A model generated the notes under the pieces. The model was not told the origin of the DNA, did no database searches, and was given only the letters and a program-made list of their open reading frames with translations. From Planococcaceae bacterium Storch 2/2-2 (GTDB lineage: Bacteria > Bacillota > Bacilli > Bacillales_A > Planococcaceae), in contig WOYE01000002.1 of assembly GCA_009740415.1 (NCBI GenBank), positions 62,001 to 126,000 on the forward strand: DNA of 64,000 nucleotides. The letters run 5' to 3'. The position numbers were made by a program, and so were the translations under genes. Shown here one piece after another: positions 1 through 8,983 of the stretch (position 1 is the stretch's first letter; the number at the start of each line of letters is the position of its first letter).

Positions 1-148
1 CGGAATGATCGGGGTACAGTTCGTTCACTGTTTTTCCGTATAAATCATCTTTCGTAAATGACGTACCGACGTACGCATTCATCACTTCGAGACATTTCCC
101 TGTGAAATCAGCTAACACTTCATCCATATCTACTGCAATTCGTTTCAT
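1..148 (-). CDS. 5'(3')-deoxyribonucleotidase-like HAD phosphatase (partial, N-terminus only)
   Basis: This is the first 49 codons of a gene that runs off the left edge. The ATG is preceded by AAAAGGTGGAG on the minus strand. The protein opens MKRIAVDMDEVLADF, the HAD nucleophile motif (D-x-D-E-V) in the form typical of bacterial 5'(3')-deoxyribonucleotidases, which dephosphorylate deoxynucleoside monophosphates in the cytoplasm. The family call rests on this N-terminal motif and the following helical cap start only. The gene is divergent from the GntR regulator gene that follows. Other HAD nucleotidases remain possible. Confidence 0.7.
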   Translation of the reverse strand, partial: MKRIAVDMDEVLADFTGKCLEVMNAYVGTSFTKDDLYGKTVNELYPDHS

Positions 149-211
149 ATCGCACTCCACCTTTTCACATCATAATGAATTCCTTTCTAGTATAACAAAC
201 GTTTCGAAAAG

Positions 212-255
212 GGTTGTTAAATGACTGTAAATACGTTAAAGTTATCCTAACAACC
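212..255. promoter_or_regulatory. Inverted repeat upstream of the GntR gene
   Basis: GGTTGTTA at 212-219 is matched by its exact inverse TAACAACC at 248-255. A further sequence TTGTCCAACAA at 258-268 fits the general FadR-subfamily operator pattern T-N-G-T-N3-A-C-N-A. These lie 30-80 bases upstream of the GntR start, so autoregulation is a reasonable inference. No binding data can be derived from sequence alone. Confidence 0.35.
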
Positions 256-291
256 AATTGTCCAACAACTTTTGAAAGAAGGGATTTCATA

Positions 292-990
292 ATGATTCAA
301 AAAACGAAACGGCTGTCGCTCGTCGATCAAGTTGCTGAACAGATGGAGCAGCTGATCGAGCGCGGCGTTTGGAACGTCGGTGATAAAATACCACCGGAAA
401 TGGAATTGATGGAGCAATTTGACGTCAGTCGAAATACGATGCGCGAAGCGATTCGTGCACTCGTTCATGCCGGATTGCTCGAATCGAAACAAGGAAGTGG
501 GACGCGCGTCTGTGCAACGAGTGCGTTCGGTGTTGCCATTCAAAATGAAGTGTTCAAGCGCGACGTCCTCGATACGCTTGAAGTGAGGTACGCATTAGAA
601 ACACAAGCCGCACGTCTCGCTTCGTCTCGACGGACGAAAGGGCAGCTCGCCACGATTCATGAAGCGTTCGCCCGATGTGAAGACGCAGTCGTCGCCGCAT
701 CGAATGAACAGTTTTTAAAAGCGGATTTCGCGTTTCACGAAGCGGTCGTCGCTGCATCGAACAACGACATGCTCGTCGAACTGTATCGTCACATCGGAGA
801 AGCGGTAGAGTCATCGATCGCGGAGTTTTTACAAAAACGTTTACCTTTCGATCGGCATCGTCATTTACACGACGGACTCGTTCAAGCGATCGAAGCGCGA
901 GATGAAGATTGGGCAGCGTCGGAAGTGCGCGAGTCGAATGAAGCGACGTACGATTTATTAAAACAGTACGTGAAACAGGAGGATGCCTAA
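292..990 (+). CDS. GntR family (FadR subfamily) transcriptional regulator
   Basis: The protein has 232 residues. The first 70 or so form a winged helix-turn-helix with the GntR signature (G-x-x-x-P-x-E-x-x-L/M ... SRNTMREAIRALVHAGLL ... GSGTRV). An all-helical FCD ligand-binding domain follows, with the expected D and H residues (ADFAFHEAV, HRHLHDGLVQA). The start at 292 is chosen because AGAAGGG lies just upstream; an in-frame TTG at 214 would add an unconserved stretch. The stop codon abuts the ATG of the MFS gene, so the two are one transcript and the regulator probably controls the exporter. The ligand is not predictable; family members bind carboxylates. Confidence 0.88.
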   Translation: MIQKTKRLSLVDQVAEQMEQLIERGVWNVGDKIPPEMELMEQFDVSRNTMREAIRALVHAGLLESKQGSGTRVCATSAFGVAIQNEVFKRDVLDTLEVRYALETQAARLASSRRTKGQLATIHEAFARCEDAVVAASNEQFLKADFAFHEAVVAASNNDMLVELYRHIGEAVESSIAEFLQKRLPFDRHRHLHDGLVQAIEARDEDWAASEVRESNEATYDLLKQYVKQEDA

Positions 991-2187
991 ATGAAATTTG
1001 TTGAAGAACCGACCGTCCGTACGAAGCAGATGACGATGTTGCTCGTACTCGGTGTCATATTAATAGGGTCGAACTTACGAGCGCCACTCACTGCGGTTGG
1101 CTCACTCATCGTCCAAATTCAAGGAGACTTAGCGATCTCGAGTGCGCTCGCGGGTGCAATTACGACGATTCCGTTACTCGCATTCGCCTTTTTATCACCG
1201 TTCGCTCCGAAATTAGCGAACCGTTTCGGAATGGAGCATGCGATCTTTTACGCAATGATCGCGTTAACGGCCGGGATCGTCATCCGTTCGATTCCGTCAG
1301 TTCCGTTATTGTTTGCCGGTACGTTACTGATCGGTCTTGCGATTGCGATCGGTAACGTGTTAATTCCAGCATTTATTAAAATGCGTTTCCCGGCAAAAAT
1401 TGGGGTGATGACCGGCGTGTATGCGGTCTTCATGAACGTATTCGGCGCCCTCGCTTCTGGTATTAGCGTACCGCTTGCGAATTGGAAAGGATTCGGTTGG
1501 CAAGGAGCGCTCGGCGCATGGGCGATTTTATCATTCATCGCGATTCTCATCTGGTTGCCTCAGTTAAAAGCGAAAGACGAATTGAACATCGATGCGAAAC
1601 AGACGAAATCGAGTTCGATGTGGCGTTCAAAAATTGCGTGGTCGGTCACTTTATTTATGGGAACGCAATCGTTACTCTTTTACACGTTAATGACGTGGCT
1701 CCCTTCTTTATTGCAACAACATCACTATTCTGCTGAAAAAGCAGGGTGGATGTTGTTTCTCATGCAATTTACGATCGTCCCGTTTACGTTCATCGTGCCG
1801 ATCATCGCTGGCAAAATGAAAGACCAACGTTTGTTAAGCGTCATTACGGCACTCTTTTTCGCGGTCGGAATTGTTGGGTTATTGAGCAACAATAGCGCGC
1901 TCATTCCTTTATGGGTCATTTTGATCGGAATCGGATCGGGTAGTGCGTTCAGTTTATCGATGATGTTTTTCACACTTCGTACGACGACCGTTCGTCAAGC
2001 GTCCGAGTTATCGGGAATGGCGCAGTCGTTCGGCTATTTAGTCGCAGCGACTGGACCGGTTTTATTCGGAAAACTGTACGACGTCTTCGGTGCGTGGGAT
2101 GCACCGCTTTATTTATTGCTCGGTTGCTCCGCCTTTTTAGTATTCGTCGGTTGGCAAGCGAGTCGCGATCGACTCATTCCACAATAA
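991..2187 (+). CDS. MFS transporter, CynX/NimT (YycB-like) family
   Basis: This 398-residue membrane protein has about 12 hydrophobic segments. The N-terminal segment GVILIGSNLRAPLTAVGSL carries the N-L-R-x-x-x-T-x-x-G pattern characteristic of the cyanate/2-nitroimidazole (CynX/NimT/YycB) transporter family. The ATG follows the regulator stop codon directly, with GGAGG inside the end of the regulator gene, so translation is coupled. The substrate is unknown: family members are tied to cyanate, nitroimidazole or toxic-compound export. A strong terminator closes the transcription unit. Confidence 0.85.
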   Translation: MKFVEEPTVRTKQMTMLLVLGVILIGSNLRAPLTAVGSLIVQIQGDLAISSALAGAITTIPLLAFAFLSPFAPKLANRFGMEHAIFYAMIALTAGIVIRSIPSVPLLFAGTLLIGLAIAIGNVLIPAFIKMRFPAKIGVMTGVYAVFMNVFGALASGISVPLANWKGFGWQGALGAWAILSFIAILIWLPQLKAKDELNIDAKQTKSSSMWRSKIAWSVTLFMGTQSLLFYTLMTWLPSLLQQHHYSAEKAGWMLFLMQFTIVPFTFIVPIIAGKMKDQRLLSVITALFFAVGIVGLLSNNSALIPLWVILIGIGSGSAFSLSMMFFTLRTTTVRQASELSGMAQSFGYLVAATGPVLFGKLYDVFGAWDAPLYLLLGCSAFLVFVGWQASRDRLIPQ

Positions 2188-2191
2188 TGCG

Positions 2192-2224
2192 AAAGCTCTC
2201 GGGATTTCCCCGAGAGCTTTTTTT
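2192..2224. terminator. Bidirectional terminator between MFS and sigma factor genes
   Basis: AAAGCTCTCGGG, a short loop, and CCCGAGAGCTTT form an 11-12 bp stem with A-tract on one side and T-tract on the other. It lies between convergent genes and overlaps the sigma factor stop codon by a base or two, so it can end both transcripts. Confidence 0.9.
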
Positions 2225-2723
2225 ACGTCGTCTTCTGTTTTGCGAGTCGTTGCATCTTTTTCTTCAATCGGTACTTTCTTTTTTTCACCGCTTCGATCGA
2301 TACGTCGAACTGACGAGCGAGCCATTCATTCGGCCGTTCATTGACGTATTGTTCATAGAGCAATGTTTTTTCCTCGTCCGTTAATTGTTGCACGATCGCT
2401 TGAACGGTGTCATAAGAAGTGACGAGTTGTTCGAAAGAAAAATGGGTCTCTTCTAACGCGTCGAGCGTTTCTTCTTTTTTAATGAGAACGGTTTGATCGT
2501 CGAACCGTACTCGTTTTCGAAGTTCGTCAATCATCGCTCGGCGGATAACTGTGTAAGCGAACGGTTCGAACGCTCCGTCTTCCTCTGTATGTTGCTCGTA
2601 CGCTTCCCATAAAGCAATCGCGCCAATTTGCGCATAGTCTTCCACGTCTTTGTATAAGTTGAGTTGGCGAATGATCGCAAAAATCATCGGCTTCAATTGT
2701 TTATACCGTTGTTCAAATGTCAT
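2223..2723 (-). CDS. Small sigma-70 family sigma factor
   Basis: The protein has 166 residues. The N-terminal half (about 5-75) looks like sigma region 2, with the DVEDYAQIGAIALWEAYEQ stretch. The C-terminal part (about 115-160) is a region 4 helix-turn-helix (EWLARQFDVSIEAVKKRKYRL). Regions 1, 3 and any anti-sigma partner are absent. The start at 2723 is preferred because AAAGGAT lies just upstream; an in-frame start at 2780 lacks this. The gene is divergent from a ComK-family gene across a 195-bp region holding two palindromes. Small sigma factors of this type in Firmicutes include SigH/ComX-like competence sigmas, so a link with the ComK-like neighbour is plausible but inferred. Confidence 0.82.
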   Translation of the reverse strand: MTFEQRYKQLKPMIFAIIRQLNLYKDVEDYAQIGAIALWEAYEQHTEEDGAFEPFAYTVIRRAMIDELRKRVRFDDQTVLIKKEETLDALEETHFSFEQLVTSYDTVQAIVQQLTDEEKTLLYEQYVNERPNEWLARQFDVSIEAVKKRKYRLKKKMQRLAKQKTT

Positions 2724-2841
2724 TACGTAATCCTTTCGTTGCGAGTACGTACTGCGAAAATTCCTAGGTAACGTCATCATAAAGCAATTTGTGACGATCG
2801 ACGAACGGCAAAAAATGCGATATAACTAAGAAAAGGGGTCA

Positions 2842-2877
2842 TTTTCTCGAGAAAAGAATCGATTTCCTCGGGGAAAT
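2842..2877. promoter_or_regulatory. Two palindromes in the sigma factor/comK-like divergent promoter region
   Basis: TTTTCTCGAGAAAA at 2842-2855 is a perfect 14-bp palindrome. ATTTCCTCGGGGAAAT at 2862-2877 is a near palindrome with 6-bp arms. Their centres are 21 bp apart, two turns of the helix, which is the geometry of paired operator sites. They lie about 42-76 bases before the comK-like start codon. No regulator can be named. Confidence 0.5.
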
Positions 2878-2918
2878 TTCAAAAAACGTGAAAAACGATG
2901 AAAAAAGGAGAGCGATGA

Positions 2919-3419
2919 ATGATGGAGATTTTAGTCATTTCACCCCGTTTTTATCACTCGTTGTTTTCGAACGTCATTTTTGAAGCAGATGAAATTGAAC
3001 ACGTCATCCCACCGGTTCAAGTTGTCGAGCGACTCTGTTTAGAATACGGTTCGACGTTGGACGGCTTTCGTCACGGCATTCATCAACTGTACGGCTACCC
3101 GTACAAAACGCCGGTCGTTTTAAAACCAGGCGAGTACGGATTTTTCCCGACAGGCGGGTATGACGACTTTCGAACGTCGTACGTTTTTACGAACGAAATT
3201 GACGTCATCGATGAAAAAATACATAAGGATGAAAAAAAGTGGTCGTTGATCCGTTTCAATAACGGAAGGGAAGAATGGGTGTACGGTTCGATGGCTTCGG
3301 TGCGTGCGCAACGTGACCGATTTGAACAGCTGTTAGTGAAAACGCGAAACCGAGAGCGTAAGATGAGAACGGAGTCGAAAAGAGAGTGGTATTTGAACTA
3401 CATCATCCGCGAAACGTAA
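2919..3419 (+). CDS. ComK-family competence regulator paralogue
   Basis: The protein has 166 residues and follows the ComK layout. Residues 35-60 (PVQVVERLCLEYGSTLDGFR) match the ComK segment with P-x-Q-I-V-x-R-x-C-x-x-Y/F-G-S-S/T-x-x-G-R. A KTPVVL...YGFFPT stretch corresponds to KPPI...FLFPT, then a histidine/aromatic strand region, and a C-terminal NNGREEWV...R part corresponds to the SNGKTMELP block. ComK proteins bind AT-rich paired boxes and switch on DNA-uptake genes. AAGGAG sits 8 bases before the ATG at 2919. A second ComK-like gene lies at 29890-30354. Divergence from the classic sequence is large, so its targets may differ. Confidence 0.68.
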   Translation: MMEILVISPRFYHSLFSNVIFEADEIEHVIPPVQVVERLCLEYGSTLDGFRHGIHQLYGYPYKTPVVLKPGEYGFFPTGGYDDFRTSYVFTNEIDVIDEKIHKDEKKWSLIRFNNGREEWVYGSMASVRAQRDRFEQLLVKTRNRERKMRTESKREWYLNYIIRET

Positions 3420-3497
3420 TTTTAAAATTGTGACGAAAAAGAGACGAAGTGTATCGGATGAGGATTGTAAACGGATACATTCCGATACAACATTCTA

Positions 3498-3512
3498 AAT
3501 TGTGAAAAAATT
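3498..3512. promoter_or_regulatory. CodY-box candidate upstream of ilvD
   Basis: AATTGTGAAAAAATT agrees with the CodY consensus AATTTTCWGAAAATT at 12 of 15 positions. It sits 12 bases upstream of the ilvD -35 element, where bound CodY could repress. CodY control of branched-chain amino acid genes is established in Bacillales. Confidence 0.45.
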
Positions 3513-3524
3513 TAAAAAAGACGG

Positions 3525-3553
3525 TTGACGGAATGAAAGAAACGATATATGAT
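3525..3553 (+). promoter_or_regulatory. SigA-type promoter for ilvD
   Basis: TTGACG (3525-3530) and TATGAT (3548-3553) are separated by 17 bases, close to the housekeeping consensus. Transcription would start near 3560, leaving a leader of about 100 bases before the ilvD ATG. Confidence 0.75.
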
Positions 3554-3659
3554 AGCAACTAATCCATTTTAATAATTTGATTTGTCACACAATTTCGAAT
3601 TGATGACATTCATCGAATCGTTAAAAAGAGGTATTGTTTTTGAGCTAGGAGCGAATGCG

Positions 3660-5327
3660 ATGCGTAGTGATATGATAAAAGTTGGTGTCGATCGGGCACC
3701 TCACCGAAGTTTACTTTATGCAACAGGGGTAACGACAGAAGATATGTCAAAGCCATTCATTGGTGTTTGTAACTCTTACATTGATATTATTCCAGGGCAT
3801 AAACATTTGAACTATTTCGCGGAAGTAGTAAAAGAAGCGATTCGCGAAGCGGGCGGAGTACCGTTTGAATTTAACACGATTGGTGTTGACGATGGTATTG
3901 CGATGGGACATATCGGTATGCGCTATTCATTGCCAAGCCGGGAACTCATTGCAGACTCTGCGGAAACGGTAATTAACGCACACTGGTTTGACGGAGTTTT
4001 CTACATTCCGAACTGTGATAAGATCACACCAGGTATGTTGATGGCAGCTGTACGTACGAACGTACCGTCTGTTTTCGTCTCAGGTGGACCGATGGAAGCG
4101 GGAGAGTCAGCCGATGGGAAGCCGTTATCACTCACTTCAGTTTTTGAAGGAGTCGGCGCTTATAAATCAGGACAAATGTCCGCAGAAGAATTGTTAGACA
4201 TTGAAAATAATGCGTGTCCAACATGTGGGTCATGTTCAGGAATGTTCACAGCGAACTCGATGAACAGTTTGATGGAGATGCTCGGAATGACCGTTCCAGA
4301 AAACGGAACGATCGTTGCGACGAGCAATCAACGTCATCAACTCATTAAAGATGCGGCAAAACATTTGATCCGTATGATCGAAGAAGATGTGAAACCACGT
4401 GACATCGTAACGAAAGAAGCAATCGACGATGCGTTCGCACTCGATATGGCAATGGGCGGTTCAACGAACACAGTCCTCCATACGTTAGCGATCGCGCACG
4501 AAGCAGAGATCGATTACGACATTCACGACATTAATAAAGTGGCAGAACGCGTGCCCTATTTAGCAAAAATTATGCCAGCGTCTGATTACTCAATGGACGA
4601 TATCAATAAGGCAGGTGGCATTAGTGCCATCATTAATGAATTAACGAAAATTCCAGGCGCGATTCATCCAGATCGCCCGACAATTACAGGTCAAACGATC
4701 GGTGAAGACGTGAAAGATTATCACATTACGAATGAAAACGTCATCCGTACGAAAGATAATCCGTATAGCCCAGTCGGCGGACTTTCTGTATTATTCGGAA
4801 ATCTCGCACCAGACGGCAGCGTCATTAAAGTAGGAGCGGTCGACCCTTCGATCCAAACGTTCAAAGGGGAAGCGATCGTCTTCAACTCACAAGAAGAAGC
4901 GCAGGAACGAATCGATGATGGAACGGTTCAAAAAGGACACGTCGTCGTCATTCGTTACGAAGGACCAAAAGGTGGACCGGGAATGCCGGAAATGCTCGCG
5001 CCAACGTCAGCGATTATGGGACGTGGGCTCGGAAAAGACGTCGCGCTCATTACCGACGGCCGTTTCTCAGGAGCATCACGCGGAATTTCAATCGGTCACA
5101 TTTCACCAGAAGCAGCAGAGGGCGGTCCGATCGCACTCGTTGAAAATGGTGACATCATTGAAATTGACTTACCGAACCGTACGATCGAATTGCTCGTCGA
5201 TGACGAGACACTCGAACAACGTCGTAGTCAATTGCCACCGTTTGAACCGAAAATTAAAAAAGGTTATTTAGCTCGCTACTCGAAGCTCGTTACGAGCGCA
5301 AGTACAGGCGGCGTTATGAAAATTTAA
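3660..5327 (+). CDS. ilvD: Dihydroxy-acid dehydratase
   Basis: IlvD converts 2,3-dihydroxy-isovalerate and 2,3-dihydroxy-3-methylvalerate to the 2-oxo acids that precede valine, leucine and isoleucine. The 555-residue protein keeps the family landmarks: [13 protein letters not shown], the [10 protein letters not shown] and [17 protein letters not shown] cysteine segments that hold the Fe-S cluster, and the C-terminal [11 protein letters not shown] and [11 protein letters not shown] blocks. The ATG at 3660 is chosen because AGGAG lies 8 bases upstream and the protein then starts like known IlvD; a TTG at 3582 would add 26 unrelated residues. It lies upstream of, and likely on the same transcript as, the T-box leader and ilvBNC-leuABCD. 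Confidence 0.97.
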   Translation: MRSDMIKVGVDRAPHRSLLYATGVTTEDMSKPFIGVCNSYIDIIPGHKHLNYFAEVVKEAIREAGGVPFEFNTIGVDDGIAMGHIGMRYSLPSRELIADSAETVINAHWFDGVFYIPNCDKITPGMLMAAVRTNVPSVFVSGGPMEAGESADGKPLSLTSVFEGVGAYKSGQMSAEELLDIENNACPTCGSCSGMFTANSMNSLMEMLGMTVPENGTIVATSNQRHQLIKDAAKHLIRMIEEDVKPRDIVTKEAIDDAFALDMAMGGSTNTVLHTLAIAHEAEIDYDIHDINKVAERVPYLAKIMPASDYSMDDINKAGGISAIINELTKIPGAIHPDRPTITGQTIGEDVKDYHITNENVIRTKDNPYSPVGGLSVLFGNLAPDGSVIKVGAVDPSIQTFKGEAIVFNSQEEAQERIDDGTVQKGHVVVIRYEGPKGGPGMPEMLAPTSAIMGRGLGKDVALITDGRFSGASRGISIGHISPEAAEGGPIALVENGDIIEIDLPNRTIELLVDDETLEQRRSQLPPFEPKIKKGYLARYSKLVTSASTGGVMKI

Positions 5328-5344
5328 ACAGTTACATGAAATCG

Positions 5345-5630
5345 ATGATGAGGTTAAAGTAAATAGTAGAAGCAATTTCAGAGAGCTAAGGGTTGGTGTG
5401 ACTTAGCATTGCGACTATTTATGACATCCCCTCGGAGTGGTAAACTGAACGTGATTTATTCACTTAGGTTTACCCGGGCGTGTTCACACGCTCGTTAACA
5501 AAAAATGACCTCACTAATGGGTCATTTATGAGGTGGCGACGTTGTCGTCACGAACTAGGGTGGTACCATGAAGCTTTCTTCATCCCTATGTAGAGATTTT
5601 CTTTACGTAGGGAGAGGAGGGCTTTTTTTC
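5345..5630 (+). promoter_or_regulatory. T-box riboswitch leader of ilvBNC-leuABCD
   Basis: The T-box sequence AGGGTGGTACC lies at 5557-5567. Stem I is visible at about 5360-5425: arms GCAAT/ATTGC and CTAAG/CTTAG, an AGAGAG bulge and a GGTTGGTG terminal loop. A terminator hairpin built on CCCTATGTAGA/TTACGTAGGG ends in a T-run at 5623-5629. T-box RNAs sense uncharged tRNA and prevent termination on binding. CTA (Leu) at 5415-5417 is a possible specifier, but ATT (Ile) overlaps the same loop and I cannot decide. The leader lies between ilvD and ilvB, so ilvD escapes this control. Confidence 0.92.
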
Positions 5631-5675
5631 ATTCAATTCAAGCGATTCATAACTGAAAGCGAGGAGGAAGTACAA

Positions 5676-7406
5676 ATGAATGCTGAAGCTCAAATGAACG
5701 AACAAAAAGAAAAGCAACAATTGCCATATGACGGATCAGCTGTATTGATCGATGCTCTTCACCAACAAGGTGTCGAAGTAATTTTTGGATATCCAGGAGG
5801 GGCCGTTTTACCGATTTACGACGCGCTTTATAAAAACCCAATTCGTCACGTATTAACACGTCACGAGCAAGGAGCGATTCACGCAGCAGAAGGGTACGCT
5901 CGTGTTTCAGGAAAAGTAGGGGTTGTCATTGGAACGAGTGGACCAGGTGCGACGAACTTAGTAACAGGAATTACCGATGCGATGATGGACTCGATTCCAC
6001 TCGTCGTCTTCACCGGTCAAGTATCGAGCACGGTGATCGGAACGGACGCTTTCCAAGAGGCGGACATTATCGGAATTACACAGCCGATTACGAAACATAA
6101 CTATCAAGTTCAATCGGTAGAAGATATGCCACGCATCATTAAAGAAGCGTTCCATATCGCATCAACCGGCCGTCCGGGACCAGTCGTCGTCGACGTTCCG
6201 AAAAACGTTGCGAACGAAGTGTTTGAAACGCCGGAATCACTCGACGTTGAAGTGAACTTACCTGGTTACCAACCGACGACGGAGCCGAACTTTAAACAGA
6301 TTGAAAAAGCGGTTCACTTGTTAAGCGAAGCGAAAAAACCGTTGTTGCTCGGCGGTGCAGGAATCCTTCACGCAGGTGGGGCTGACTTATTTGTACAATT
6401 TGCAGAAAAGTATGACATTCCGGTCGTCACGACATTGCTCGGACTCGGAACGATTCCAGGAAATCACCCACAGTTTCTCGGAATGGCAGGTATGCACGGA
6501 TATTACACAGCGAACATGGCGATCAACGACTGTGACTTACTCGTCAACATCGGTGCACGATTCGATGACCGCTTAACAGGCGACTTGGCGAAATTTGCAC
6601 CGAATGCGAAAGTCGTTCATATCGACATCGATCCAGCGGAACTCGGTAAAAACATTCCGACGGAAGTACCGATCGTTGCGGATGCGAAAAAGGCGTTGGA
6701 AGCATTGCTGTCAAAACAATTGACGATGCAAGATACGTCACGCTGGAACGAAAAATTAAAGCAGATGAGCAAGGATTATCCATTATGGTATGAAACGGAC
6801 GATGAGTTCATCTTGCCGCAAGAAGCGTTAGAAGCGGTTCATGACATTACAGAAGGTGAAGCGATCGTGACGACAGACGTCGGTCAACACCAAATGTGGA
6901 CAGCTCAATATTACGGCTTGAACAACCCAGATTCATGGGTAACGTCTGGCGGACTTGGTACGATGGGCTTCGGTTTCCCAGCGGCAATCGGAGCACAAAT
7001 TGCGAAGCCAGACAGAACGGTCGTCTCAATTGTAGGGGACGCCGGTTTCCAAATGACAGCTCAAGAGTTGTCATTACTACAAGAATTCCGCTATCCGGTG
7101 AAAGTGATCATCTTGAACAACGGAGCCCTCGGAATGGTTCGTCAATGGCAAGAAGAGTTTTACGACGAGCGTTATTCAGAGTCACTCATCCAAGTTCAAC
7201 CGGACTTCGTGAAGTTAGGCGAAGCGTACAACATTCCAGCGTACCGCGTCGATACACACGAAGAAATGCGCGAAGTGTTTGAAAAGACGTTGACGAATGA
7301 CGAACCTGTTTTAATCGACGTTCGTGTCAAGCAGATGGAAAACGTCTATCCGATGGTTGCACCAGGCGCGGGACTAAATGAAATGATTGGGGTGAAACGT
7401 CAATGA
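5676..7406 (+). CDS. ilvB: Acetolactate synthase large (catalytic) subunit
   Basis: AHAS joins two pyruvates, or pyruvate and 2-oxobutyrate, in the first common step of branched-chain amino acid synthesis. The 576-residue protein has the three ThDP-enzyme domains: an N-terminal Pyr domain with [13 protein letters not shown] and the catalytic glutamate in [15 protein letters not shown], a central FAD-binding domain, and a C-terminal PP domain with the GDAGFQM...ILNNG metal/ThDP motif. GAGGAGG precedes the ATG at 5676; earlier in-frame codons fall inside the T-box terminator and are not used. Its stop overlaps the ilvN start by 4 bases. Confidence 0.97.
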   Translation: MNAEAQMNEQKEKQQLPYDGSAVLIDALHQQGVEVIFGYPGGAVLPIYDALYKNPIRHVLTRHEQGAIHAAEGYARVSGKVGVVIGTSGPGATNLVTGITDAMMDSIPLVVFTGQVSSTVIGTDAFQEADIIGITQPITKHNYQVQSVEDMPRIIKEAFHIASTGRPGPVVVDVPKNVANEVFETPESLDVEVNLPGYQPTTEPNFKQIEKAVHLLSEAKKPLLLGGAGILHAGGADLFVQFAEKYDIPVVTTLLGLGTIPGNHPQFLGMAGMHGYYTANMAINDCDLLVNIGARFDDRLTGDLAKFAPNAKVVHIDIDPAELGKNIPTEVPIVADAKKALEALLSKQLTMQDTSRWNEKLKQMSKDYPLWYETDDEFILPQEALEAVHDITEGEAIVTTDVGQHQMWTAQYYGLNNPDSWVTSGGLGTMGFGFPAAIGAQIAKPDRTVVSIVGDAGFQMTAQELSLLQEFRYPVKVIILNNGALGMVRQWQEEFYDERYSESLIQVQPDFVKLGEAYNIPAYRVDTHEEMREVFEKTLTNDEPVLIDVRVKQMENVYPMVAPGAGLNEMIGVKRQ

Positions 7407-7918
7407 AACGAGTCATTACAGTAACTGTATTAAACCAAAGTGGCGTTTTAAACCGAGTGACGGGTCTTCTCATGAAGCGTCAATTCAACATCGAATCGAT
7501 TACGGTCGGTGCGAATGAGAAACAAGGAATGGCAAAAATGACGTTCATCGTCAACGTGGAAGATGAACGAAAAATTGAACAGCTCGTCAAACAGCTGCAA
7601 AAGCAAATTGACGTGTTGAAAGTAAAAGACATTACGGAGCAAGAAATCGTCATGCGCGAACTCGCTTTCGTAACGGTCGTTGCGCCACCGCATTTGCGGA
7701 GTGAAATCAATAGCATCGTCGATCCATTCCGAGCGACGATCGTCGACAGCAGTAAAAACGTTGTGACGTATCAAGTGACGGGTGAACCGTCGAAAATCGA
7801 GGCATTTATTAACCTCGTTCAACCATACGGTATTAAAGAGCTGACACGGACGGGAGCGACTGCATTCGTTCGCGACATGCAGAAAAAAGCAACACCGCAG
7901 TTGTCACTCTTACAATAA
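7403..7918 (+). CDS. ilvN: Acetolactate synthase small (regulatory) subunit
   Basis: This 171-residue protein starts with an ACT domain ([21 protein letters not shown]..., residues 1-75) that binds the feedback inhibitor valine, followed by the C-terminal domain of the IlvN/IlvH family. It activates the large subunit and makes it feedback-sensitive. The start codon overlaps the ilvB stop (ATGA), so the two subunits are translationally coupled for stoichiometric assembly. Confidence 0.96.
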   Translation: MKRVITVTVLNQSGVLNRVTGLLMKRQFNIESITVGANEKQGMAKMTFIVNVEDERKIEQLVKQLQKQIDVLKVKDITEQEIVMRELAFVTVVAPPHLRSEINSIVDPFRATIVDSSKNVVTYQVTGEPSKIEAFINLVQPYGIKELTRTGATAFVRDMQKKATPQLSLLQ

Positions 7919-7952
7919 AAAATACAAACCAACTATTAGGGGGAAATTTATC

Positions 7953-8945
7953 ATGGCTAAAATGTATTATAACCAGGACATCAACGAAGACGTATTAAAA
8001 GGGAAAACGATCGCAGTAATCGGGTACGGTTCACAAGGACACGCACACGCACAAAACTTGAAAGATTCAGGATTTGACGTAGTTGTAGGAGTTCGTCAAG
8101 GTGGATCATTCGACCAAGCAAAAGAAGACGGCATGAATGTGATGTCAGTTAAAGAAGCAGCAGGCAAAGCACAATTGATCATGATCTTACTTCCAGATGA
8201 GTTACAGAAAAAAGTGTACGAAGAAGAAATTAAAGATCAGTTAGAAGATGGCGATGCACTCGTATTCGCGCACGGATTCAACGTTCACTTCGAACAGATC
8301 ACACCACCAGAAAACGTAGACGTCTTCCTCGTTGCACCGAAAGGGCCTGGACACTTAGTACGCCGTACGTACGAAGCAGGCGCAGGAGTACCAGCACTTT
8401 TCGCAGTGTACCAAGACAAAACAGGAAAAGCACAAGATCTTGCACTCGCTTACGCAAAAGGAATCGGTTCAGCACGCGGTGGCGTTTTAGAAACATCATT
8501 TGAAGAAGAAACAGTAACTGACCTCTTCGGAGAGCAAGCTGTACTTTGCGGTGGAACGTCAGCACTCGTAAAAGCAGGATTCGAAACATTAGTAGAAGCA
8601 GGTTACCAACCAGAACTCGCTTACTTCGAAACGTTACACGAATTGAAATTAATCGTTGACTTAATGTACGAAGGTGGACTTGAAGGAATGCGTTACTCGG
8701 TTTCAGATACAGCAGAGTGGGGCGACTACGTAGCAGGAGAGCGTATCGTAACAGATGCAACGAAAGAAGCGATGAAAGAATTACTTACTGAAATTCAAGA
8801 TGGAACATTCGCTAAAGGATGGATCAAAGAGAACGAAACGAACCGTCCAACATTCAATAAAATGAAAGAAGCGGACAAATCACACAAAATCGAAACAGTC
8901 GGTAAAGAATTACGTAGCATGATGTCATTCATTAACGCAAGATAA
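7953..8945 (+). CDS. ilvC: Ketol-acid reductoisomerase (NADP+)
   Basis: IlvC isomerises and reduces acetolactate or acetohydroxybutyrate to the dihydroxy acid used by IlvD. The 330-residue class I enzyme has an N-terminal Rossmann fold ([17 protein letters not shown], about residues 24-40) and a knotted C-terminal domain with the Mg-binding [12 protein letters not shown] and [13 protein letters not shown] segments. AGGGGG lies just upstream of the ATG. It is the third gene of the operon, followed after a short gap by leuA. Codon use is strongly biased to preferred codons, consistent with high expression. Confidence 0.97.
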   Translation: MAKMYYNQDINEDVLKGKTIAVIGYGSQGHAHAQNLKDSGFDVVVGVRQGGSFDQAKEDGMNVMSVKEAAGKAQLIMILLPDELQKKVYEEEIKDQLEDGDALVFAHGFNVHFEQITPPENVDVFLVAPKGPGHLVRRTYEAGAGVPALFAVYQDKTGKAQDLALAYAKGIGSARGGVLETSFEEETVTDLFGEQAVLCGGTSALVKAGFETLVEAGYQPELAYFETLHELKLIVDLMYEGGLEGMRYSVSDTAEWGDYVAGERIVTDATKEAMKELLTEIQDGTFAKGWIKENETNRPTFNKMKEADKSHKIETVGKELRSMMSFINAR

Positions 8946-8983
8946 TCGAAACGACTAACAAATAAAGAAAGTAGGGAAGACCC

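Noticed and set aside
3582-3659. N-terminal extension of ilvD from a TTG start
   Set aside because: It lacks a ribosome site and adds residues not found in IlvD proteins; AGGAG precedes the ATG at 3660.
5568-5675. N-terminal extension of ilvB
   Set aside because: This stretch is the T-box antiterminator/terminator region, and the real start has GAGGAGG at 5661-5669.
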